From positions 1 through 15,482 of the forward strand of contig DATKLX010000058.1 in assembly GCA_035542155.1 (NCBI GenBank): a stretch of 15,482 bases of DNA. Reading direction: 5' to 3'. Source of the stretch: DATKLX01 sp035542155. GTDB taxonomy: Bacteria > Chloroflexota > Anaerolineae > Anaerolineales > Anaerolineaceae. Made by a program: the position numbers and the translations under genes. Below the pieces are notes generated by a model that was not told the origin of the DNA, searched no databases, and saw only the letters and a list, made by a program, of their open reading frames with translations. Position 1 is the first letter of the stretch. Each line of letters starts with the position of its first letter. Shown piece after piece: positions 1 to 7,113 of the stretch.

Positions 1-141
1 CGCTGTCCCATCTCGCCATCTCCTTCTACCCCACGACTTAACGGTAGCGGATTTGGAGCGAGAGAGGGGGTACGATTTTTCGAGATTGTTAAGGTACGAA
101 ATTAAAAGACTTCGGGTAGTACGAAATTATGCGACCTTACA
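1..141. mobile_element. Possible transposon end with three phased repeats
   Basis: This non-coding stretch is richer in A/T than the genes that follow. GTACGAAATTA occurs exactly at 94-104 and 119-129, with a weaker copy (GTACGATTTTT) at 70-80, so the repeats step by 24 and 25 bp. Read on the minus strand, the tip begins TGTAAGGTCGC at 141 and is followed by the three repeats running leftwards out of the window. Several subterminal repeats behind a TGT/ACA tip are typical of elements using DDE transposases of the TnsB/TniA/IstA type (family knowledge). The neighbouring membrane gene stops exactly here, inside a motif expected to continue. The transposase and the other end are outside the window, so the assignment is an inference. 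Confidence 0.4.
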
Positions 142-1180
142 AGCGGGATGACTGCGCGGCAGCCATTCCCAAACAAACTCGCCCCACCGCAGCGCTGGCA
201 CAAAATACCAGGCTGTATGCAATCAAGATCACTGCAGCCCGGTAGTTTGTTTTTCCGGGATTGCGCCCGGAGAAAAATCCGGTACCCTGGTAGAGGAACG
301 CAGCCAGCATCACCGCTAAAAGCAAAGCGCCAAAGATCAACGTGGGCCAGCGCTGGTCAGTATAATCCAGGCCAACGAATTTTGAAAACGTCACCCCCAT
401 GAACAAGGAGTACTTAACCAGATTTGCTGCACTAAAGCCATAACATTGTGCTTCGGGTACAAACTGATAGCCGCGAAAATAAAGGAGGACCGACCCGATC
501 GAACCAATCATTCCAATTCCAGCCGCAGCCATCGCTGATCGAGAACGATTCCGGACTGTGTGGTACAGCTCCACCCCGAAGACCGCGATCGTCACCGGAG
601 CGATGAGAAAACCATAACCGGTAAAGATCAAAAGGAAATTCAACGTCAGCACAAGCGGAAGCCGGACTGCCGGGCGGTCCATCGTCCAGGCCAGGCAAAG
701 CAGCATCAGGAGAAGAAGCGGCATGGCCGCGGCTGATTCGTCCGGGGTGCCGATAAAGATCTCGTACTGTGCCACGGTCAGGAAAATCGCTGGGATCAAC
801 GCGTCCCAGGCGGACAAAGATCCGAAGACCCTTTTCTTCAAGGCAATCGCCAGCAGCATCGCCGCGAATATCAGTGCCAGGATCGCAAAAGCATCTGCGC
901 GTGTATTCCAACGCGTCCATTCTGCCAGCAACTGGATCAGGAAGAAACCAACCCCCATCCGGTGAGCGCCAGCCTGATAGGAGAACAGAGTCCACCACCC
1001 TGTCTTACCTTCAAATAAAGGGGTCAAAAATCCCCATTGATCCCAGAAGAGGATATTGACTGCTTTCTGGTCAATCAGCACAAACAGGCGTGCGGCAAAA
1101 AAAGCTGACACTCCGACCAGGAATGCAGCCAACAGGGATCGTGAACGAAGAAAGGACGATGAGCTTGTTTGTTTTTTCAA
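137..1180 (-). CDS. Polytopic membrane protein, probably truncated at its C-terminus
   Basis: The 347-residue protein has about eight or nine hydrophobic segments, beginning with one at residues 12-33, and short polar loops, so it sits in the cytoplasmic membrane. The loop with WDQWGF and HRMG (roughly residues 45-75) recalls uncharacterised glycosyltransferase-like membrane proteins. I cannot assign a reaction. The start is TTG at 1178-1180, with GAGGA about 10 nt upstream; no better start is visible. The C-terminus ends in GRVCLGMAAAQSSRL. In related proteins I recall a 'GR..G...A..SRY' motif followed by further membrane helices, so translation appears to stop one residue into the motif's conserved Tyr. 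The break coincides with the repeat-bearing segment at 1-141. It may be a disrupted gene rather than a natural end. Confidence 0.6.
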   Translation of the reverse strand: MKKQTSSSSFLRSRSLLAAFLVGVSAFFAARLFVLIDQKAVNILFWDQWGFLTPLFEGKTGWWTLFSYQAGAHRMGVGFFLIQLLAEWTRWNTRADAFAILALIFAAMLLAIALKKRVFGSLSAWDALIPAIFLTVAQYEIFIGTPDESAAAMPLLLLMLLCLAWTMDRPAVRLPLVLTLNFLLIFTGYGFLIAPVTIAVFGVELYHTVRNRSRSAMAAAGIGMIGSIGSVLLYFRGYQFVPEAQCYGFSAANLVKYSLFMGVTFSKFVGLDYTDQRWPTLIFGALLLAVMLAAFLYQGTGFFSGRNPGKTNYRAAVILIAYSLVFCASAAVGRVCLGMAAAQSSRL

Positions 1181-1301
1181 GGGAGGATGATCCTCTCAAC
1201 CGCGGCGAAAGGGTGAGGAGCTGCGCTCGATATTCGCCGCCGTCCGCAAAGATAATAACATTTTGGTCCTCTCGCCACAGGGCTTTATCCACAATCAGCA
1301 A

Positions 1302-1307
1302 TATAAT
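1302..1307 (+). promoter_or_regulatory. -10 element close to the M23 lipoprotein start
   Basis: A perfect TATAAT lies six bases before the ATG at 1314, and no Shine-Dalgarno sequence sits between them. Transcription from it would begin at or next to the start codon, giving a leaderless mRNA. No clear -35 hexamer is visible at the usual distance. Confidence 0.4.
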
Positions 1308-1313
1308 TCCTTC

Positions 1314-2144
1314 ATGCTTTCCCGCCTGGTGTTGTTCGCTCTGGTCCTGACAGCCTGCGCCCCGGCAATCACCTCTACCCCACTTCCCGCGCTCACGCGG
1401 GAGCCAACCTGGACCATCGCCCCAACCCAGACGTCAACCACTCCCCCGACTTCGACTGTCGCTCCAACCGAGACGCTGACCCCCGCGCCGGCGATACAGG
1501 TGTGCTCGCCGCTGGCGGACTACTCGCTCGGCCAGATCCCCGGCCTGGTGACCAACCCCTACCACCCCCCGCCGCCGGGATCGGACAACCCCCACGAGGG
1601 CGTGGATCTCTCGGTCCTCCAGCCGGGGACGCGCGTCGCGCTGGCGGGCGCGCCGGTCCAGGCCGCGCTGGCAGGGACGGTCGCCGCGGCGATCCAGGAC
1701 CGCTTTCCTTACGGCAACGCCCTCATTATAGAGACGCCGCTGGACGGCCTGCCAGCGGACTGGCCCGGTTTAGCCGTCCTGCCCACACCGGCCCCGACGC
1801 TGCCCTTCAACGGCCCGCTGACCTGCCCGGACGTCGATCTCCACCTGGCCCTCGACCCGCAGCAGCGTTCGCTCTACCTGGTCTACGCCCACCTGCAGGC
1901 TGCCCCGACCCTGCAAGCGGGCGATCGGGTCGCCTGCGCCCAACCGCTGGGCAAGATCGGCGCGTCGGGGAACGCGCTCAACCCTCACCTCCACCTCGAG
2001 GCGCGGGTGGGCCCCTCCGGGGCGCGTTTCGCCAGCCTGGCCCATTACGACCCCGGCGCCTCCCCCGCCGAGATGGCCACCTACTGCGCCTGGCGGGTGA
2101 GCAATGCCTTCCAGCTCGTCGACCCGCTACTCATTGTTAAGTAA
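1314..2144 (+). CDS. M23 family metallopeptidase lipoprotein
   Basis: This 276-residue exported zinc endopeptidase probably cleaves peptidoglycan cross-bridges. The N-terminus MLSRLVLFALVLTAC is a lipoprotein signal with lipobox LTAC (Cys15), followed by a Thr/Pro-rich linker to about residue 60. The M23 ligands are intact: HEGVD (His94, Asp98), YAHL (His193) and HLHLE (His225, His227). An insert of about 40 residues with a PTPAPTLP stretch separates the first strand pair from the second. A longer reading frame starts at a TTG at 1263, but the ATG at 1314 begins the signal peptide directly and is preferred. The gene lacks a Shine-Dalgarno sequence and may be leaderless. It heads a plus-strand group of envelope genes. 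Activity and substrate are inferred from the intact ligands. Confidence 0.85.
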   Translation: MLSRLVLFALVLTACAPAITSTPLPALTREPTWTIAPTQTSTTPPTSTVAPTETLTPAPAIQVCSPLADYSLGQIPGLVTNPYHPPPPGSDNPHEGVDLSVLQPGTRVALAGAPVQAALAGTVAAAIQDRFPYGNALIIETPLDGLPADWPGLAVLPTPAPTLPFNGPLTCPDVDLHLALDPQQRSLYLVYAHLQAAPTLQAGDRVACAQPLGKIGASGNALNPHLHLEARVGPSGARFASLAHYDPGASPAEMATYCAWRVSNAFQLVDPLLIVK

Positions 2145-2207
2145 TCTCACCAAAAAGAAGAAAACCACCCGTTCTCTGCTCTCTGTTCTCGGTTCTCGTT
2201 CTTCTGC

Positions 2208-2213
2208 TACAAT
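2208..2213 (+). promoter_or_regulatory. -10-like TACAAT before the small conserved gene
   Basis: TACAAT ends nine bases before the ATG at 2223. No Shine-Dalgarno sequence is present in the gap. It fits the TAnAAT-near-start pattern seen at other genes in this window, but is the weakest case because of the mismatch and the longer gap. Confidence 0.25.
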
Positions 2214-2222
2214 ATCCTTACC

Positions 2223-2618
2223 ATGGACAAACAACCCTATATCGACCGCATCCTCGAGACGGAAAACCTGACCGACGAACTGGAAGACGCCGAGGCGAAC
2301 ACCCTCATCAATTGGGGCGTCGCCCAGCTCGACCGGGTACTGCAGGGTGCGGACGATCCTGAGGAGGGGGGCCGGCGGGTCAACAACCTGATGGCGGTGA
2401 TGCGCAAGATCAACCGCATCCTCGGCGGCTACAAAAGCAAGAGCTCTAAGGCGCTGGCCAAAGACATCGCCGACCTGCGCAGGCTCACCGCCCAGGCCTC
2501 TGGCTCCAGCCCGTCCTTTTCGACGGATGGGGCTGAAAAGGCCAGTCCGGAGCAGGCCGCCCAGGACGTGTCTGGCCTCTCCACCCATGAGGCGCTCGAA
2601 TACCTGTTCAAGCAGTGA
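2223..2618 (+). CDS. Small conserved hypothetical protein
   Basis: This is a 131-residue acidic, soluble protein with no signal peptide or membrane segment. Its first ~85 residues look helical and include DRILETENLTDELEDAEA and a basic stretch, KINRILGGYKSKSSK, at about residues 62-76. The tail, from about residue 90, is Ser/Ala-rich and low-complexity before a final helix, HEALEYLFKQ. I recall similar short proteins with an 'ENLTD.LED' motif in Anaerolineae genomes, without an assigned function. It lies 22 bp upstream of the phospholipase D-like gene and may be co-transcribed with it. It could be a cytoplasmic accessory protein, but nothing in the sequence shows a role. Confidence 0.75.
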   Translation: MDKQPYIDRILETENLTDELEDAEANTLINWGVAQLDRVLQGADDPEEGGRRVNNLMAVMRKINRILGGYKSKSSKALAKDIADLRRLTAQASGSSPSFSTDGAEKASPEQAAQDVSGLSTHEALEYLFKQ

Positions 2619-2640
2619 TAGGCAGAAAAGGACTGACCTT

Positions 2641-3810
2641 ATGTCTTCTCGCCGCCGCTCGCCGAATTTGATCAGCCTGGTCGTCCTGGCCATCGTCATC
2701 GCGGTCGCCGGGTACGTGTACAGGCAGGGCCAGGAGCCCACGCCTGCCCCCACCGCCCCCGCCACCCAGGCCGCCCCCGGCCAGCCCACGCCGGCCGAAA
2801 GCGCGATGCCGGCCTGGCTGCACGTTTTTTTCACCAACCCTAACCCGCCCGATCAATCTGGCAGCGGTGTGGACCAGGTCATCCTGCCGCTCATCCAATC
2901 CGCCACGCAGAGCATCGACGTGACCTCCTTCGACCTCAACCTGCCCGACCTGGTCAACGCCCTGGCCGACGCACAGAAGCGCGGGGTGATCGTGCGCGTG
3001 GTGTACGATGGGACCAACGGCGAGCAAAAGCTGGATAACGCTGCCACCAACAATAAGACCTTCGACGCGATCAAGACGCTCAAGGCGGCCGGGGTCGGTC
3101 TGGTCAACGGAGGGCGCTCCAACGGCCTGATGCACGACAAAATTGTCATCATCGATGGAAAAACCCTCCTCATGGGCTCGTGGAACCTCTCCTACAATGA
3201 TACCTATCGGAACAACAACAACCTGCTGGAAATTACCGCGCCCCAGCTCATCGCCAACTACCAGGCCAAGTTCAACGAGCTGTTCGTCGACAAGCGCTTT
3301 GGCGCGAAGGCCGAAATCGGGGCGCTGGCTCCCTCGCTGACCCTGGACGGGGTCCGGGTGGAAAATTATTTCTCCCCCACAGATCAGGTGATGGCTCACC
3401 TGGTCCAGACGGTCCAGGGGGCGAAACGGTCGGTGCACGTGATGATCTTTACCTTCACCGATCCGGGCCTGGCCTCGGCGCTGATCGAGCGGGCGAAAGC
3501 AGCGCTGGACGTCCAGGGAGTGATCGAAGACCGCGGCGCCTCGCAGGGGGCGCTGCCGACTCTTTTCTGCGCCCACCTCCCCTTCAAGACGGATGGCAAC
3601 AAATACACCATGCACCACAAGGTGATCGTGATCGATGGGCAGACGGTGATCACCGGCTCGTTTAACTTCACCAAATCGGCGGACACGGCCAACGACGATA
3701 ACCTGATCATCCTGCACAGCCCGGCGGTCGCGGCGCTCTACGAGCAGGAATACCAGCAGATCAATGCTGCCGGCCAGCTTCCCCAGGCCGCGGGGTTCCA
3801 GTGCCCATGA
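2641..3810 (+). CDS. Membrane-anchored phospholipase D-like protein with two HKD motifs
   Basis: This 389-residue member of the phospholipase D/nuclease superfamily hydrolyses phosphodiester bonds through a phospho-histidine intermediate (family knowledge). An uncleaved N-terminal anchor spans about residues 9-26 and is followed by a Pro/Ala/Thr linker to about residue 58, so the catalytic part should be outside the membrane. Both motifs are complete: HDKIVIIDGKTLLMGSWN (His165, Lys167, Asp172) and HHKVIVIDGQTVITGSFN (His325, Lys327), 160 residues apart. This is the usual pseudo-dimer in one chain. The ATG at 2641 is preceded by AAAGGA and directly begins the anchor; the upstream in-frame extension to 2527 overlaps the previous gene and is rejected. 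Lipid and nucleic acid are both possible substrates. The exported location and peptidase neighbours favour an envelope or extracellular role. Confidence 0.85.
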   Translation: MSSRRRSPNLISLVVLAIVIAVAGYVYRQGQEPTPAPTAPATQAAPGQPTPAESAMPAWLHVFFTNPNPPDQSGSGVDQVILPLIQSATQSIDVTSFDLNLPDLVNALADAQKRGVIVRVVYDGTNGEQKLDNAATNNKTFDAIKTLKAAGVGLVNGGRSNGLMHDKIVIIDGKTLLMGSWNLSYNDTYRNNNNLLEITAPQLIANYQAKFNELFVDKRFGAKAEIGALAPSLTLDGVRVENYFSPTDQVMAHLVQTVQGAKRSVHVMIFTFTDPGLASALIERAKAALDVQGVIEDRGASQGALPTLFCAHLPFKTDGNKYTMHHKVIVIDGQTVITGSFNFTKSADTANDDNLIILHSPAVAALYEQEYQQINAAGQLPQAAGFQCP

Positions 3811-3850
3811 GCCCTGGGGGCCTTCCGGCGGCGATGAGGCACTCAGCAGG

Positions 3851-5536
3851 ATGACAGGCGGTCCTTCCCGGCAAAATCCCCGGCATGGTTGGGCGGCCAT
3901 GATCCTGCTGCTGGCGACAGGCCTGGCGTGCAGCTTTCCATCCGCCCGCGCCGCCCGGCCGGGTGGGATTTCCGCGCAGGCTCTGGAAAAGACCCTGCAG
4001 GCGGGAGGAGTCCCGCTCACACCCGCCCCGAGCCAGGCGGCCGCGCCCCCGACCCTCTCCATGCCGACCGCACAAACCTCCCCTCCCAATCAAAACCCCG
4101 CGACGCCGTTCCCGGGGCTGCAAACCGCGACCCCCGGAAGCCCGGCGGTGGTCAGCCTGCCGCCTCCCCTGGTCAGTACGCCAGCCTGTCCTGGCGGACA
4201 GTCCAGGGGGACTTCGCCCGGCGCGACGCCCCCCGCGGATCAGCCGCCGTTCCAATACCCCGCCCAGGCCGGCGACACTCTCTTCAGCCTGGCCGCGCGC
4301 TTTGGCGTCGACGCCGAAGAGATCACCTCGGCCAGGCCGGTCGACCCCCAGCGCCTGATCGAGCCGGGCCAGATCCTGGTGATCCCCAACCGCTATCTGC
4401 CGGCGGCTTATCCCAGCGCGGTGATGCCCGACAGTGAGGTGGTCGACTCGCCCACCGCGGTGGATCTCGACCTGCCGGCCTTTATTTCCGCGGCGGGAGG
4501 GTATTTGAGCGCGTACTCTGAGACGGTCGACAAACAGACTCTGAGCGGGAGCGAGATCGTGCGCCGCGTCGCACTGGAAACCTCGGTCAACCCGCGCATC
4601 CTGCTCGCCTTCCTGGAGTTCCGCTCGGGCTGGGTCAGCGGCCGGCCGGACCCGGGCCAGGTGGACCACCCACTCGGGTTTTACGTCACCGGCTACAACG
4701 GCCTGTACAAGGAGCTCTCGCTGGCGGCCAAGGAGCTGAACATCGGCTATTACTGTTGGCGCAGCGGGACGCGGACAACGCTAGAGTTCAAAGACGGGGG
4801 AGCCACGCCGTTCAGCCCAGCGCTCAATGCCGGGTCGGTCGCGGTCCAGTTTTTGTTCGCCAAAATCTACCCGGCCGAGAGTTGGGCGGCGGCGCTCTAC
4901 GGGCCGCAGGGCTTCCTGGCCCTCTATACCCGCCTGTTCGGCGACCCCTGGCAGCGGGCGGCCGCCGTGGAACCGCTCTACCCGGCCAGCCTGGCCCAAC
5001 CGCCCCTCGATTTACCCTTCGCTCCCGGGGAGCGGTGGGCGCTGACGTCCGGCCCGCACATCTCCTGGAACACGGGCACCCCGCCCGGCGCGCTGGATTT
5101 CGCCCCCATCACCGGCGAACGCGGCTGCGGGACCAGCCGCGCCTGGGCGCTGGCCTCGGCGGACGGGGTGGTGGTGCGCTCCGAAAATGGGGAATTGACC
5201 CTCGACCTCGATGGAGATGGGCATGAGGAGACCGGTTGGGTGCTACTCTACCTGCACCTGGCGGCCAGCGAGCGGGCGGCCGCGGGGACGGTCGTCCGGG
5301 CCGGAGACCGGTTGGGTCATCCCTCCTGCGAGGGCGGCAGCGCGACCGGGATCCACGTCCACGTCGCCCGGAAATACAATGGAGAGTGGATCCCCGCCGA
5401 CGGGCCGGCGCCCTTCGTGCTCAGCGGGTGGACTGCCCACGCCGGGGAGAAGCCCTACCAGGGCACGCTGACCCGCGGCGGCGAGGTGGTCACCGCCCAG
5501 CCCGACGGTTCGCACGGGTCAACGATTGTGCGGTAG
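3851..5536 (+). CDS. Exported LysM + M23 metallopeptidase
   Basis: This 561-residue exported cell-wall hydrolase has a signal segment at about residues 14-30 (hydrophobic MILLLATGLAC). It can be read as a weak lipobox or as ordinary cleavage after SARA. A long Pro/Ala/Thr linker follows, then one LysM domain at about 134-181 (GDTLFSLAARFGVDAEEI...PGQILVIPN). The middle region (about 215-390) is helical and contains VNPRILLAFLEFRSGWVSG, resembling the lysozyme-like region I recall in Chloroflexota M23 proteins. The C-terminal M23 domain spans about 393-526. Its ligands are GPH (His403), ALDFAP (Asp416), YLHLA (His469) and HVH (His502, His504). The first pair has 12 residues between His and Asp instead of HxxxD. 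The ATG at 3851 starts 41 bp after the PLD-like gene. The ATG at 3899 is an alternative start. Confidence 0.8.
   Translation: MTGGPSRQNPRHGWAAMILLLATGLACSFPSARAARPGGISAQALEKTLQAGGVPLTPAPSQAAAPPTLSMPTAQTSPPNQNPATPFPGLQTATPGSPAVVSLPPPLVSTPACPGGQSRGTSPGATPPADQPPFQYPAQAGDTLFSLAARFGVDAEEITSARPVDPQRLIEPGQILVIPNRYLPAAYPSAVMPDSEVVDSPTAVDLDLPAFISAAGGYLSAYSETVDKQTLSGSEIVRRVALETSVNPRILLAFLEFRSGWVSGRPDPGQVDHPLGFYVTGYNGLYKELSLAAKELNIGYYCWRSGTRTTLEFKDGGATPFSPALNAGSVAVQFLFAKIYPAESWAAALYGPQGFLALYTRLFGDPWQRAAAVEPLYPASLAQPPLDLPFAPGERWALTSGPHISWNTGTPPGALDFAPITGERGCGTSRAWALASADGVVVRSENGELTLDLDGDGHEETGWVLLYLHLAASERAAAGTVVRAGDRLGHPSCEGGSATGIHVHVARKYNGEWIPADGPAPFVLSGWTAHAGEKPYQGTLTRGGEVVTAQPDGSHGSTIVR
4186..4201 (+). 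repeat. Short palindrome inside the LysM/M23 linker
   Basis: CTGTCC-tggc-GGACAG is a perfect six-base-pair inverted repeat with a four-base loop, within the disordered Pro-rich linker of the peptidase gene. Fifteen bases of it and its flank (GCCTGTCCTGGCGGA) recur inverted in the intergenic region at 5684-5698. This suggests a dispersed palindromic element tolerated in a region of the protein with weak sequence constraint. Confidence 0.45.
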
Positions 5537-5564
5537 TGATCAGCGCATGAAATTCTGGAATGTT

Positions 5565-5582
5565 GAAGGCATCTTTGCCTTC
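5565..5582. terminator. Hairpin after the LysM/M23 gene
   Basis: GAAGGCA-tctt-TGCCTTC forms a perfect seven-base-pair stem 28 bases after the stop codon. No T-run follows directly, so it is either a weak or factor-assisted terminator or an mRNA 3' end stabiliser. Confidence 0.35.
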
Positions 5583-5613
5583 GGCATGAAGCCGGGGGTA
5601 TTCTTTTCGAGAA

Positions 5614-5641
5614 GGCCAATGGCATTCCGAATGCCTCGGCC
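5614..5641. terminator. Strong hairpin between convergent genes
   Basis: GGCC...GGCATTC-c-GAATGCC...GGCC pairs over seven inner and four outer base pairs with a small internal bulge. It lies between the plus-strand peptidase and the minus-strand MATE gene, where a bidirectional terminator is expected. There is only a short T-rich tail (ACTTTGT) on the plus side, so the terminator call is tentative. Confidence 0.35.
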
Positions 5642-5683
5642 CTACTTTGTAAGGTTCTCGGGTTTCGGTTCTCCCTGGCCTAT

Positions 5684-5699
5684 CCGCCAGGACAGGCGG
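5684..5699. repeat. Intergenic copy of the GCCTGTCCTGGCGGA repeat
   Basis: On the plus strand CCGCC-aggaca-GGCGG forms a five-base-pair hairpin followed by TTCTCGTTCTTTC. The reverse complement of 5684-5698 matches, base for base over 15 bases, the palindrome inside the peptidase gene at 4185-4199. An alternative pairing CCTGGC/GCCAGG (5674-5679 with 5686-5691) overlaps it. The T-rich tail on the plus side could also let it act as a terminator. Confidence 0.45.
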
Positions 5700-5710
5700 T
5701 TCTCGTTCTT

Positions 5711-7063
5711 TCACCCCGCGCTCTGCGCCAGGTTATTGATCCATTTGCGCGAGCGGAAGCGGAAGAGGCCGACGGCCAGCTTACAGGCTTCTTCAATCAT
5801 CACGATTAAAACAACATAATAGATCGGGAGGTGGAGGACGAAGGCCCCCAGCAGGGCGAGGGGGATGCCGATCAGCCAGATCGAACCCGAATCCAGGACC
5901 AGCGAGAAGCGCGTGTCCCCGCCGCTGCGCAGGATGGCGATCACTACTGTCAGATTGGAAACCTTGATCCACAAGACACAGCCCATCACGATCAGAATGT
6001 TGCGCGCGTATCCGGTTACCACCGGCGAGACCTTGTATAAGGTCAGGATCGCGCCGGAGGTGGTGATGATGATCGCCCCCACGATCAGGGCCAGTCCGGC
6101 GCCCAGCGCCAGCGCCCGCCGGGCGTAGGTGAAGGCCTTTTCTTCCTCGTTGGCGCCAATACGGTTGCCGATCAGGATCGCGCTGGCGGTGGAGATGCCA
6201 AAGAAGATGACGAAGGCCAGGCTCTCGATCGTGCTGGCGATGTTCACCGCGGCGATGGCTTCGGTGCTGATGTGGGCGTAGATCAGGTTATAAGTGGTGA
6301 ACCCCAGCGACCAGAGCGTCTCGTTGAAGGCTGCCGGCAGCACGGTGGCCAGAAATCGGCGGATGAAATCCGGCCGAGCCCCGAGCAGCTCGCGCGGATG
6401 GGCGGCGGCTGTTCGCCGGGTGAGATAGGTGACCGAGACGAGCAGGATGCACTCGAAGAAGCGGGCCAGGCAGGTACCCAGGGCTGCTCCCTGGACCCCC
6501 AGGGCCGGAAAGCCGAATTTCCCAAAAATCAGGGTGTAGTTGAGCAGCCCATCCAGGCAGATGGCAGTGATGCTGACCGCCATGGGGACGCGCACGTCAC
6601 CGGTGCTGCGCAAGACGGAGGCAAAGCTGAAGGTGATCGCCGTGGCCAGGTAGCTGATGCCGATGATGTGCAGATACTGGCTGCCCAGGGCGATCACGGC
6701 CGGGTCTTCGGTGTAGAGGCTGAGGACGGCCTGGGGAAAAATAACCGCTATCAGGGTGAACAACAAGCCCGCTCCGCAGCCGAGGGCCAGGCAAAGGCCG
6801 AGCACCTTGTGGATGCTGGGCACGTCGCGGCGGCCCCAGAGCTGGGCGGTAAAGATGGCCGAGCCGCTGCTGATCCCGAACAGCATCAGGGTGAGGAGGA
6901 AGAAGATCTGGTTGGCCAAGCCGACCCCGGCCACAGCCTTTTCGCCCAACTGCCCGATCATGATCACCCCCACCGCGTTGAGCGAGGAAGAGACCAGGTT
7001 CTGGAGCATGATCGGCACGGCGATGCGGAACAGGTTTCTCAGGTACTCTCGGTCGCGAAACAT
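5711..7063 (-). CDS. MATE family multidrug/cation antiporter
   Basis: This 450-residue membrane transporter has the length and two-fold layout of MATE exporters, with twelve hydrophobic segments in two bundles. These proteins expel cationic compounds in exchange for Na+ or H+. Typical signs are the opening LFRIAVPIMLQNLVSSSLNAVGVIMIGQLGEKAVAGVGLANQIF, quoted here only as positions 11-54 with its 'P-M-Q-N...G..G..A..A' pattern, the LRSTGD stretch near residue 151, and the matching LRSGGDTRF stretch in the second half. The ATG at 7061-7063 is preceded by AGGTGGG at good spacing. The gene diverges from the methyltransferase over a 50 bp gap with a shared symmetric -10. Its substrate cannot be told from sequence. 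A polysaccharide flippase is a less likely alternative. Confidence 0.9.
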   Translation of the reverse strand: MFRDREYLRNLFRIAVPIMLQNLVSSSLNAVGVIMIGQLGEKAVAGVGLANQIFFLLTLMLFGISSGSAIFTAQLWGRRDVPSIHKVLGLCLALGCGAGLLFTLIAVIFPQAVLSLYTEDPAVIALGSQYLHIIGISYLATAITFSFASVLRSTGDVRVPMAVSITAICLDGLLNYTLIFGKFGFPALGVQGAALGTCLARFFECILLVSVTYLTRRTAAAHPRELLGARPDFIRRFLATVLPAAFNETLWSLGFTTYNLIYAHISTEAIAAVNIASTIESLAFVIFFGISTASAILIGNRIGANEEEKAFTYARRALALGAGLALIVGAIIITTSGAILTLYKVSPVVTGYARNILIVMGCVLWIKVSNLTVVIAILRSGGDTRFSLVLDSGSIWLIGIPLALLGAFVLHLPIYYVVLIVMIEEACKLAVGLFRFRSRKWINNLAQSAG

Positions 7064-7097
7064 TTCATCCCACCTGTATGGAAGGTCAAACCCACCT

Positions 7098-7105
7098 ATT
7101 ATAAT
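7098..7105. promoter_or_regulatory. Overlapping divergent -10 elements
   Basis: The sequence ATTATAAT contains TATAAT on the plus strand (7100-7105) and TATAAT on the minus strand (7103-7098). The plus copy ends eight bases before the methyltransferase ATG. The minus copy would start transcription about 27 nt before the MATE ATG, leaving room for its AGGTGGG ribosome site. Symmetric -10 sequences firing in both directions are known in bacteria. No good -35 hexamer is seen for either. Confidence 0.4.
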
Positions 7106-7113
7106 GGAGGAAT

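Noticed and set aside
70..129. Spaced repeats considered as a CRISPR array
   Set aside because: The repeat is only about 11 bases, the period is 24-25 bp, and the third copy is degenerate, so it does not fit a repeat-spacer array.
2608..4089. 493-codon open frame on the minus strand
   Set aside because: It runs antisense to the HKD-motif protein and the start of the LysM peptidase. Its translation is Arg/Gly/Val/Asp-rich with no domain pattern, as expected for the opposite strand of GC-rich genes.
5526..5819. 97-codon open frame between the peptidase and MATE genes
   Set aside because: It spans two hairpins and the low-complexity tract and overlaps the end of the MATE gene. Its product shows no domain, so the gap is treated as intergenic.
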